Made by a program: the position numbers and the translations under genes. From Mimachlamys varia (lineage: Eukaryota; Mollusca; Bivalvia; Pectinida; Pectinidae), in assembly GCA_947623455.1 (NCBI GenBank), contig OX392533.1:30874229-30938228 (forward strand): a DNA stretch of 64,000 nucleotides, read 5' to 3'. Positions 1-13,200 of this stretch are shown piece by piece. The notes below the pieces were generated by a model, which searched no databases, had not been told where the DNA came from, and saw only the letters and a program-made list of their open reading frames with translations. Position 1 is the first letter of the stretch, and the number at the start of each line of letters is the position of its first letter.

Positions 1-1179
1 GTTTTTTTTTCTGTAATCCTTATCAAAATATTGACCTTGACCTTATTCACCCCTGAAATATAATGAACTATTCCAACCTTTGAATTGGTAGAGTTCAATG
101 TGTCGCCAGGGGTGAATAAGTTAAAGTAAAGGGTACCAACAAGCTAGAGCACAGTTAAACCCCACTTACTCAAACCCTGTTTACTAAAATACCCATCTTT
201 TGTCAAACAGTTCCTTTGATTCCGACCGAGTTCGTACATATTCAATCAACCCAGGATAAGATGATGAATACCATATATTCCTCAAACTATTGAACAGGTC
301 CACACGAGTTCGAGTAAGTGGGTTTTTTTTATAAATTATGTAAGTCCCTTTTAAGAAAAAAATATTTCATAAATATCACATGATGCCAAGCATTTAATAC
401 TTGGGGCAGTTTGATATTTTAATGTTTGAAAATTGAGATGAAATGTCAAAATTGGGACATTTACATTGCAAAACTAGTCTGTCCCTTTCTAATGCTGTCA
501 TCCATAGATCATGTAAGAATATTTTCAAAATGAGAGTCCATAAGGCCACACATAAAAACTTGATAGGGGAAGTCACTCTCAGCCAAAAAGCCTTATTTGG
601 TTGCTTTATATACTATATAGATGGAAGAATACCCCAAGTGAAACATAACATTGAGCTAAGCAGTGGTACCTTCTACCATAAGGCAAAGACATGAATCATA
701 GATGAATTACAAGTCTTCCTCAGAGAGAGAAGGTGCTACCTTACCACTTAAATACATACTACCTGTTGTAATTAGTTGATATTAAAACATTAAATATTAT
801 TAATAATTTTATGATAATACAGTTGGTATCATATGTAACAGCTACCAACTACGGCGGCTTCATAACAAATTTTGGGAATAGTAATCTTTCAATTATGAAA
901 TAGTTCTAACATGTGATAACTTTAAACTAAATGCAACTTTGTCGTATCAGCCAACTAAATTGTACTTTATGAATATCTAAAGAAATTTTATTAAAATTCA
1001 TTTTCCAGAAGAAAAAAAAGATTTTTTTGTATACAAATTGAAATACTATACCTGACAATATATTTTTGTGTAAAACAGTTTCAGATTTCTATAGTAAAAC
1101 AGACTATACATCTATACCAGTAGACAAAACATCCGATCGATCCTAATGTATGGTAGCCCTAAGGGCCAGTGAACCCTAC
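1..1179. other. AKTIP intron, no exon seen
   Basis: AT-rich sequence on the 3' side of the last visible AKTIP exon. I searched the minus strand for the expected C-terminal exon (family motif of the FSPWN type) and did not find it, so that exon should lie left of base 1. Only short A/T runs are visible. Confidence 0.6.
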
Positions 1180-1287
1180 CTGAGGCAATGTGGGTCATCA
1201 GATTTGACCGGGTCATCTAGTCGCTCTTTACTCTTCTGTACAGATTCAGCGACGTTTTTCTTGAAAGACTCGAGGTCTGTTTCATAT
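1180..1287 (-). CDS. AKTIP: AKTIP coding exon 7 (last in window)
   Basis: Acceptor CAG at 1290-1288, donor GTAGGG at 1179-1174. Encodes residues about 190-226, starting [20 protein letters not shown]; this matches the family segment after the UBC fold. Ends after two bases of a codon, so another exon must follow. Confidence 0.93.
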
Positions 1288-4200
1288 CTGAAATATTAAG
1301 TTCTAGGTTAAGAATAATGTATATAATGTGATTGAGAAGAAGATTTCAAATGTTTCAAACCTATCTGGATTGTTTGAAACAATATGTAGAAAGATACAAA
1401 TCTCAGAGCTCGTCAAAATTATGTTCAAGTATTCTCTATACAATTCATCATTTTGGAGATGTTACTTTTTACATAAACAACAGTGTCTTAACATGACATT
1501 GTCTTAATTTCGTGAGAGGGCATGTTTTATAGACAGTGTGTATGAAGGACAAGGAGCCGACACATTCTAGTGGAATTATCCCCTCCATCCAGCTGAAGGT
1601 ATGAAAAACCAAATATCATAAATATCATATAATAAAGCAACCTGATAGTAAGAAGTTATATAATCTTGATGTATTTTCTCTCCATCTTTCACCACCATAT
1701 TTGAATAGAGCTTGGTATAGTACAATTTTATGCAACACTAAATAAGCTCTGATATATATATATATAAAGTTTTGTAGAGATCTGTTGAACTGTTTTCAAA
1801 TTGTAGCCCAAAAAATCCAGTAAACCAATTTTTTTCTTCAATTTTTGTCTTTGTTTCCATAGTTACCAAGAAAATATAAAAAATGAAACTTTGTCAATAG
1901 CAAAAGGTACCACTAGGGTACTAGCCTAATACGTATAAAAAGTTTTGTTGAGTTCAGTTGAACACGGACCCACACAGCCAGATGCAAAGATAGAGTCCAA
2001 TTTAACCCCCAACTAAACCACAACGACATCATGTTGCACTGGGCATAACAAGTTGACTCTACACACATTCAACAAATCTATATCCATGTATAAGACGTTG
2101 ATTTATCACACAACTGACTTGTTCAGTTACAAATATGGTATTACACACATGTAATAACACTATTGTGACATCATAAACAAATGACGTCTTTATGACGTCA
2201 TATGATTGTTCCGTAAAGTAAATTGTACCATCAAAGTAGAAATTTGCCAGTTTTATAGAGAATGATTTGACATTAAAATTCCATATTACATCAACACTTG
2301 TGTAAGATCCTCCATATTATATATCAAGCGTAAGGATTGAAAATTTTGCTCAGAAAGTTCTCAATTTTCTTTTTGAAAAATCAAGCTCCCAAAACACCAT
2401 GATGATCGAGATCAGTAAAACAGTGTGTGTATGTCAGTACTTACAGCTCTGCAGCCTCTTTGTTGAGAGGTGACTTGCTGTCAATTTTGTAGAAAACTCG
2501 CCGAGCGTACAGCAGCACCTGCCACACATGGTTCACATTCTTCCTGAAAATCAAAAACATAGAGATTTAAAAAACAGTTTAATTAAACTCAATAACATTT
2601 GTAAAACATTCATATGACCCCTCTTCTTGTTTGACGTTGAAAAAACCTTAACAAAAAGTCATGAGAAAGAAACGGATGGAGCTAACATAAAATAACAAAG
2701 ACAAAAAATGGAGACAAATGCATTTTCTCTGACACTAGTCCCTATCTTGGCTAAACTTGTGTTTTGCTCCATTATTATTATATTATTATACAGTATTCAA
2801 ACTAAATAACTGGATATATCTTAAGTGGCATGATTAAGCTATTGTTGAACTTTGAGTTAAGATTTCAGCAACCACATCTATTGGTGATGCAAATACACAC
2901 ATATGCTGTTTTCTTGATTAAGGGGAACCCACAGAGGAAAACCACCATGCCATTGGAGGAGGTACAATTTAAACCCTTTCAGACACCATTCTCTCTTTTG
3001 TCGCCACCGCTGAGGATCAAACTGAAATCCTTAGCAGAACAGATTTCTGAAGCATTTTGAATGCACAAAGATGTGACGACTGTGTTCATTAATTACATCT
3101 ACCAAGCCCCCCCCCCCCCCCCCCTCCCCTCATGTACATGTAGGTTCCAGGCAAGTATCACACTGTTCGTAGGACAATATAACTTACCTCCATTTCTGGA
3201 ATGCACGCTTGACATCAAGTTGTCCCGTTAATGGGTCAACCAGTGGATGAAAGACCGGTAGGTCGAAGACTAGACTCTGTAAATAAACATTAGATATGAT
3301 TACAACTATAAAGTGAAACATTGTTATGTGTTTAATACTCCTAATTAGTGAAGAAAACTTTACTCCCTCCAAGGTGAACATATATTACTGGTACATCACA
3401 CCAAAAAAACACAAGAGGCCTACAAGCTTCTATATCTTTGCTATTTAGTAGTGCAAATGAAAGAAAAACCCCCAATTCATTTTTGTACATTATGGAAAAA
3501 ACGCCCCTCCTTTGACCCTCCCGCAACTTCCAGGACTTGAGGTATTTTTTTTAATAATATGCACTGAAAAATCAATTATCTTTAGGAAATTGCAATATTT
3601 ACTTTCATTTTTGTTGGCTTATTGCTCAATAGGTACACAAAGTGTGTAAAGATACTTTTGTTTGGTAGTGTATGTATATATACATAATTGAAAACAACTT
3701 TCAGTTCAGCTTTGAGTTGTAAGGTATAGAACACACTTTGAGATATACAGGAACCATACTTACAGGACAATCCCCGTTGGGGAAGTTGTCTGGAATTATA
3801 ACGGTGAATTTGAAGGCTCCCTCCTGGTACAGCCCTTGTCTGATAAACAGTACTCCATACCACACTGTCAACAGTTAAAACATTATACAACAAACTTTAC
3901 CATAATAATTAAGTCATGCTCACAGATAAGCCCATCCTGCCTGGGTTTATTTGTAACTTTATTAATTTACAGCTATTAGAAAACAGGTTATTCAACTTAT
4001 ATTAATCAATCTTGTTGGCCTGGATGTTAGAGTCAAAGGGGTCTTATTTTGGGTGTTCCCGAAGAAAAGTCGTGTGGTTAGGCAGGTGACCCCATACTTT
4101 TTTCATGTCCGGTGGGGAAACTGAACCCCGGCCGCCTTGGTGAAAAACAAATGCATTATCCACTGCACCACTCAACCACCTGCCTTTGTTTCATAACACA

Positions 4201-7200
4201 AAATGTTAAAAGACTGACGTCTAAATACTGCCATGCTCACAGATAAGCCCATCCTGTCTGTGTTTCATAACACACATTTGGATACAAGTAGGTACTGCCT
4301 GATATCTGTCATTGTTATTAGGATCTGCATTACATCTCTAATATTAAACATAAATGATTTGAACAGATGAGAGATCTATGCTTTAATCCTTCAGAATTAC
4401 AATTTTGTAGAATTTTGTTGCTGATTTCACCTTTAATGTTAAAAGTTTTTTCTTCACAAGCATTTCTTATTGTATGGTTCTAGTTTTAGACATGACTTCT
4501 GATAGCTAGATTCATGTCAGGAAAAGATATTTCCGAACTGAGTTAATCTTTTAGAAAGTGGTACGATGATCCTTTCACACACAGTGAAAGTTTCCTTAAA
4601 TATCAAATATCATCAATAAACAGTCAAATGATGATTATTCAAAACTTGCTTATCCAAATTTTCAAAAAAATCTCAATGTTCACCAAAAAATATCTTACTT
4701 TACTACTGAGAATTACAGATTATTTCAACAACCACTTATCAGAACCATTTCTGTATTTATAGGTTGTGTTTGGATTTTCAGTTCGCTACTATAGTCAAGT
4801 CAAGCAAGGCTCTAGAGGCTCCATGCATACATACCCAGGGAAGACATTGCTGAGGGAATCACATAGCACCCTGGTGTTTTCTGCTGCATCAGCAAGTTAC
4901 TGGAGGAGAAAATAACGACATCAAATTATGTTACATATTCAGTTTTATTTTCACAGGAGATATTGATCACAGCACACTTACAGCAGCTTCACCATGAGGG
5001 ACCCTACTTGAGTCAGGTGGAACAACTTGGAAGTACAGTATACCATGATCACTACTCTGCCATGAAGGATGACAGGCCCTGGTTTCATCAACGTTCCTTA
5101 ACTTAAATATCTCCACAGGAAAGCATTACAGAATTTAAGGGGGAAATCCTTAGTTAAGGAACTTTCCTTAAATTCTGTAATGCTTTCCTATGGGGATTTT
5201 CAAGTAGTTAAGGAGTTTCCTTAAGTTAAGAAACGTTGATGAAACCGGGGCCTGATTTGCGCTGTAACCCACTATATGAAAATTACCAGTAAAAATGCCT
5301 TTTATAAAAATATGTAAGCAATGGTTCTCGAGACGTAGCACGTGGTTTCATTATGACGTCATAGATCAAGCTTGTTCAATGAGAGTCTTGTCGCGCCGCT
5401 TCGAATGACATGAAGGATGCCCTTGCGTCAAACGCTGAAATGACTAATTATTACTATTGGCGCCAATTTTATTTAAGCTGGGCCGTTTCGCCCATGTCGT
5501 TTAAATGACGACACATATACAAACGCAGGTGATTAACTATTAATTGGAATAAATATGAATAGAGTTAAGCAATTGTTCTATAGTAAAAATGTAAATATAT
5601 GGATTGAAATTCATTTTTTTAACTTTCATGGTGCTATGAAAGGTCAGCCGTTACATCCATATTCAGCATGAAGCCCGGGCGGGCTTCATTCAATATGGAT
5701 GTAACGGCTGACCTTTCATAGCACTATGAAAGTTAAAATAATGACTTTCGATCCTTATATATATTCACTATTCTGCCATAAGGGAGTACTTAGTAAGATG
5801 TAGTATATACTCACTATTCTGCCATAAGGGAGTACTTAGTAAGATTCAGTATGTACTCACTATTCTGCCATGAGGGAATACTCCAACATGAACGGCCCAT
5901 AGCTGTTGGTGTTAGCCTTGACGATGGAGCCGTGCTGTTTGGGGCGGGCAGCCATCGCAGCCTGGGTCTGTGTGTCTGGGATGGAGGGTAGCTGCTTCCT
6001 CCCTTCCTTGTTCGTCTCCTTTACCATTGGTCTAGCGGGGGTACTCGGTGTCGTCTGTCACAACACACATGATACAGTGTTATAAATCACCTTACAATCA
6101 GATACATACATAAAGCAAAACTGTGTTCAGTGTCTTGTTTTCAATTTATTTTTTACCGAGTTTGCTGACAGCACACAATTCTATTTACAGTTAGAGTCCT
6201 CATGTACTTCCTCATAAACGTCACTTTTCAAAAGCAATTTAATTACCATATAACAAGAGGCCCAATGGGTCTGAATTGCCCACCAGCTCTACGGCATATA
6301 TAAACTTCATCACTTAAATCAACTTCTGTAATTTCCAGCACATTCTACCACACAAATACAATAATGTACATTAACCAACACACTATTGGTTTTTGGAAAG
6401 AAAACACCTAGTTGTGACCTTGAACTTGGGACAAGGTTATTTATTTGAACACATCCTATCACGCTACATACCCGATATGATCAGTACCATGTACCTTTTG
6501 GTTACTGAGAAGAATTTGTTTGAAGATGTTAACACTGTTGATCCCATGTGTCCTTGAAAATATTTATGCCAGATGGAGGCCAGAGGAACAGACTGGTGAG
6601 CGAATGGGTGAACAGGTAAAAGCTGCACATACTATAATAAGCTCACTTGCCCTTATTGAGAGGTGAGCTAATTCCAAGGCAATGTTCTTCCTGGGAAGTG
6701 TTTCCTGGGAAACACTTCACTTTAATACAGAATTTCTATTTCTTTTTTATTTAATCAACAGGAGGCTACAAACTTCCTATAACCTTCAAGTGTGGTTAAT
6801 GAATGCTATACAATTAGAGAGAACAATCTCACTTGAAACTACAATAACAATTCATTCACTATTAAAGCCTGGAGAACATATGAACTTTTCCAATACAAAG
6901 GTTGTAATAGTTTTTTATAATATTTTTTTTTTATAAGGGGTTACTGATAAGGATCCCTTTATGCTTTCCAACTGCAGAGAAGGGGGGGGGGGCATAAAAT
7001 TCTTAATTATGATAGGGGGTTGGGGGTAGGGCTGTTGAAATCCACAATTTTGATAAACCACTTTAAAAGTAAAATTTTGCGCTTGATTAAACAATATGCT
7101 TTTTATTTTATTTTTTAAACTTGAAAGCAATAATTAAAGAGAAGTTGTATGATAATGTTAACACAAAAACATAAGATACAAATACTGCTGACTGCCACAT

Positions 7201-10200
7201 TATACACAATGGTATATAAACCTTGACCCTCTACCTACCTGGGTGGTAAATCACCTACCCTAAAGGAAATATCATCTACCTCAACAAATACATGCTTACT
7301 CATGCAACGCTGCACATCATAAAAATCTTTTTTTTCCTCTTTTTTATGAACCAGTGAAGACACAAACCTACACGGAAAGGTTTATACAATAGGTGGTTAC
7401 TAATGGTTTAAGGTATAAAAGTGTCATTTGACTAAGGTATCATCAGCACCACCTCGTCTTGGCATATTCTACCTCAAGAGTAGATCTACATCATTTTAAT
7501 TTGTATAATCCCCCTAATTTGACAGAAACTAAATTGACCGAATCTTGGGGAAATATGGTGCCTCTCAATATTCCATGGATATAAAACCCTCTGTTTCATT
7601 CTATCCACTCCAAGAACAAATTGTGCTGCCGCAATGTGGATGATAAAGCAGACCAGTGGGAATGAAACAAATGGTAACCAACATGCTTTCAATTTAGAAC
7701 AAGTTACTCCAAGGATGCGAAAGTTTGGGGATTGGATGCTTCGGTATTCACTCGCGATACTCCGGGGCCCGTATTCATGAAACTGTCCTCAAGCATGGAT
7801 TCTGTGCTCCAGCCAGCTTTCTTGAAACTCACCTGAATCATGTTGAAGAGTCAAAAAGTCATTGTAAATATGGAAAACAGCTTTCGCCTTCATGCCTCTT
7901 CAACTTTTTACCAAAATTTTGACAAAATTAGATTGTTTGAATGATTTATAGCCATAACAAGAAATAAGGCTTGAGCACAGAATCCGTGCTTACGCATTAG
8001 AACGATTTCATGAATATATAGGCCCTTGGGTTACACTCAGCTGTGCTCACCGCATCCCTGGAAATGTCATCAGCAAAATTGACAGAAAGAGACAGAGAAA
8101 TAGCTATTTGACCGGTGGTCTCCATGAAAAAAATAGCTGACCTATCACTAATCTGATATCTGATATAGAGTACGTAACACACAATGAGCGTTCAATATAC
8201 TATACACATGATATTCCAGAGGTGCGGAGTCCTCCTGGAGTAGCCTGTATGTGTTGTGTTTTGAGGAAGGTATGAATGTTCGATACGGATAATTTCCTTT
8301 CATAAAAGGGTTGTATACACATTTTCATTTGTGTGAATTTTGTAAATATTTTTTTTCTAGCCACAACATGTTTATTCAATGTCCAAAAAATGTATGAAGT
8401 GTCAATTACCGTATAAAAGTAAATTGAGGTGAACACAGGATGAAAAGTTTACAATGTTATTCTACAATATGCTTATTAAATATCAGAAAAATGTATGTTA
8501 AGTATCAATTATCCGGCAAAAGTAAATTGAGGTGAACAAAGCATGAAAAGTTTACAATGTTATTCTACAATATGCTTATTAAATATCAGAAAAATGTATG
8601 TTAAGTATCAATTATCTGGCAAAAGTAAATATTAAATATTAAATATTAAAGTAAAATTGAGGTGAACACAGGATGAAAACTTTACGATGTCTATACCACA
8701 ATATGCAAAAACATATAAGTGTAAACTACTTAGTAAAAGAAAATTGAGGTGAACGAACACAGGATGAAAACTTTAAGATGTTTTATTACGCCTGAACTTA
8801 CAGCACTGGTTATGGAGGAGAGAATTAATGATGTTGACAAAATGTTTTTATGTTAATGTAGAGAGTAAACGACAGCTGTGTATAATTATGATGTATGAAT
8901 GATCTTACTCACAATGACAATTCATATGTTATATATATATATGTTTCTACGTTAAAACACACAGGACCCAGGACTCCCATATCATCCTATCATCCTTGTG
9001 GTATCATACCAATCTCATCAATACCTACAATTTTGTGCAGGATTATCAGAAGGATAAACATACAGACACTTTCTATGTGACATAAACTAGTACATCAGAC
9101 TTATTCAAATTTGGTTTATTTTAAAATTTTGTAATATTACTGAATTTTCTGGGATTTTATTTAAATTTGGTATATTTTTGTAACATTACTGAATTTACTG
9201 AAGTTTAATTATCTTCAAATCTGTACATAAATATTTGTTAAAAAGTGCACAGTAGTGCGGAATTACAAAAAATATTTTCAGAAAGATTTTTATGGAAAGG
9301 AGCCTTAAAATCACTTGAGTATGATGTTATGTGTCGGAACATCAGGGTTTACCGCAATATACATACCATAGACATATTCGATTTATTATGCTGTACATAT
9401 CTCTTGTTTTGATATACAAATGTATAATGCACTCTTACCGGAGCAGATTAAAAACAGACATATTAATACAAGTTTTATTCATAATTTACAATTGAATTTT
9501 GACAAGAAACAAAATGGAGAAAATATGATAAATGAACATTGTCATTGGTTCAGGATATATAGTGATTTATTATTTTCATTTTTAACCTGATACTATTTTC
9601 CCTTGATTAATGACACTTGCTTCATTACGTCATCAATCCAATTTCTCCGCACCTTGTCACCCTGATAGAATAACATCAGTGTGTGATGTAGTTCAATAAC
9701 ACATCACCTATACCTGTTACCTGGATATTTCTCACTTGTACAGGTATAACGAGATACTGCCATGGCAATCTATCTTATCCGTGTCTGGCTCTATGGCATA
9801 CCTCACCTAACAGGGATGGGTAGTAATGTGCTGCCCGCCTACTCCATTTTTCATCATTTTTCATCAAAAATTGTCTCAAACTGGCTATATCACCTTACAG
9901 TTTAGATTGAATGACAAAAACATCAGCTAAACAATAATATCTGACTTGTCTACCTAAACATACACCTGTCACAGTGCAATACCTCAAAATATCAGATCCC
10001 CCATCTCTGTCAAACCCCTTCAGGCTTCAGCTTAACTCATTCACCCCGAGATAACTCCCAAAACTAAAACTGGACTTTTCCAGTTGTTGATTTGGTAAGG
10101 TTCAAATATAATTTGAGGGATGAATGGGTTATATTTAAAGACTTTTGGAGACATGGCATTCTCCATCAATCAGTCTAGGCACATGTGCTCGTTACTACCT

Positions 10201-13200
10201 ATAGGCCTCCTGCTAATTATTGGCCTCAAAATACAAAACAAAACCTACACCATGTCCACCCCTACCATCAACCTCCCAGTCTTTCACCCCTCTCCAGATC
10301 TGCTACAGTGACATGGCTACACCCTTGCTCCTGGTCTTTCACCCCTCTCTAGATCTGCTACAGTGACATGGCTACACCCTAGCTTACACCCAGTTTTTCA
10401 CCCCCTCTCCAGATCTGCTACAGTGACATGGCTACAGCCTTGTTCCCAGTTTAACACCCCCTCTACAGATCTGCTATAGTGACATGGCTACACCCTAGCT
10501 TAGCATTTCACCCCTCTCCAGATCTGCTACAGTGACATGGCTACACCCTAGCTTAGCCTTTCACCCCTCTCCAGATCTGCTACAGTGACATGGCTACATC
10601 CTTGCTACCAGACTTTCATCCCTCTCCAGATCTGCTACAGTGACATGGCTACAGCCTTGCTCCCAGTTTTTCACCCCCTCTCCAGATCTGCTACAGTGAC
10701 ATGGCTACACCCTAGCTTAGCCTTTCACCCCTCTCCAGATCTGCTACAGTGACATGGCTACATCCTTGCTACCAGTCTTTCATCCCTCTCCAGATCTGCT
10801 ACAGTGACAGGGCTACAGCCTTGCTCCCAGTTTTTCACCCCTCTCCAGATCTGCTACAGTGACATGGCTACACCCTAGCTTAGCCTTTCACCCCTCTCCA
10901 GATCTGCTACAGTGACATGGCTACATCCTTGCTACCAGTCTTTCATCCCTCTCCAGATCTGCTACAGTGACATGGCTACAGCCTTGCTTCCAGTTTTTCA
11001 CCCCCTCTCCAGATCTGCTACAGTGACATGGCTACACCCTAGCTTAGCCTTTCACCCCTCTCCAGATCTGCTACAGTGACATGGCTACATCCTTGCTACC
11101 AGTCTTTCATCCCTCTCCAGATCTGCTACAGTGACATGGCTACAGCCTTGCTCCCAGTTTTTCACCCCTCTCCAGATCTGCTACAGTGACATGGCTACAC
11201 CCTAGCTTAGCCTTTCACCCCTCTCCAGATCTGCTACAGTGACATGGCTACATCCTTGCTACCAGTCTTTCATCCCTCTCCAGATCTGCTACAGTGACAT
11301 GGCTACAGCCTTGCTCCCAGTTTTTCACCCCTCTCCAGATCTGCTAGTGACATGGCTACAGCCTTGCTCCCAGTTTTTCACCCCTCTCCAGATCTGCTAC
11401 AGTGACATGGCTACAGCCTTGCTCCCAGTTTTTCACCCCCTCTCCAGATCTGCTACAGTGACATGGCTACAGCCTTGCTCCCAGTTTTTCACCCCCTCTC
11501 CAGATCTGCTACAGTGACATGGCTACAGCCTTGCTCCCAGTTTTTCACCCCCTCTCCAGATCTGCTATAGTGACATAGCTACACCCTAGCTTAGTCTTTC
11601 ACCCCTCTCCAGATCTGCTACAGTGACATATGGCTACACCCTTGCTCCCAGTTTTTCACCCCCTCTCCAGATCTGCTTCAGTGACATGGCTACAGCCTTG
11701 CTCCCAGTTTTTCACCCCCTCTCCAGATCTGCTACAGTGACATGGCTACAGCCTTGCTCCCAGTCTTTCACCCCTCTCTAGATCTGCTACAGTGACATGG
11801 CTACACCCTTGCTCCCAGTCTTTCACCCCTCTCAAGATCTGCTACAGTGACATGGCTACACCCTTGCTCCCAGTTTAACACCCCCTCTACAGATCTGCTA
11901 TAGTGACATGGCTACACCCTAGCTTAGCCTTTCACCCCTCTCCAGATCTGCTACAGTGACATGGCTACACCCTAGCTTAGCCTTTCACCCCTCTCCAGAT
12001 CTGCTACAGTGACATGGCTACATCCTTGCTACCAGTCTTTCACCCCTCTCCAGATCTGCTACAGTGACATGGCTACAGCCTTGCTCCCAGTTTTTCACCC
12101 CCTCTCCAGATCTGCTACAGTGACATGGCTACACCCTAGCTTAGCCTTTCACCCCTCTCCAGATCTGCTACAGTGACATAGCTACATCCTTGCTACCAGT
12201 CTTTCATCCCTCTCCAGATCTGCTACAGTGACAGGGCTACAGCCTTGCTCCCAGTTTTTCACCCCTCTCCAGATCTGCTACAGTGACATGGCTACACCCT
12301 AGCTTAGCCTTTCACCCCTCTCCAGATCTGCTACAGTGACATAGCTACATCCTTGCTACCAGTCTTTCATCCCTCTCCAGATCTGCTAAAGTGACAGGGC
12401 TACAGCCTTGCTCCCAGTTTTTCACCCCCTCTCCAGATCTGCTACAGTGACATGGCTACACCCTAGCTTAGCCTTTCACCCCTCTCCAGATCTGCTACAG
12501 TGACATGGCTACATCCTTGCTACCAGTCTTTCACCCCTCTCCAGATCTGCTACAGTGACATGGCTACAGCCTTGCTCCCAGTTTTTCACCCCCTCTCCAG
12601 ATCTGCTATAGTGACATAGCTACACCCTAGCTTAGTCTTTCACCCCTCTCCAGATCTGCTACAGTGACATGGCTACACCCTAGCTTAGCCTTTCACCCCT
12701 CTCCAGATCTGCTACAGTGACATGGCTACATCCTTGCTACCAGCAGCATGCCCCATTACGTACAACTGTACGTGATTCACGCATCAAAACTAGTATGCAC
12801 GTACAGATTTTTGATAACAGGGGTACATTGCATGCACGTGAAAACGGGTATAAAAACTCAAATTATGAACAGTCGGCACAAGAAAGTACGATAAGAAACA
12901 ATACACCACATTATAAAATATTTCCGATCATTCTCGCAATGTTCTTTCAGTCACGGTTGCTTCCGGCGAAGCCTGCAATTCGATTGGCTGATATATATAT
13001 TGCGACCCACATATCAAGGTTATTTCCTAACCTGAATAATGTTTTGCTACATTCCATTTAGGTCGCAATCATATGCTACGACCGAGTAGCGTGATACCGT
13101 TCCCGTTTACACGGAACTCCTCGGATGTCATCATGCTACATTTGACATTATTTGAAGCGAGCAAGCACATCCGAGGTATTCCGTTCTTGAAAGACGATAA

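Noticed and set aside
11239..11517. Open frame of 92 codons in the 10-14 kb array
   Set aside because: It follows the minisatellite period and uses repeated codons. There is no splice or family support.
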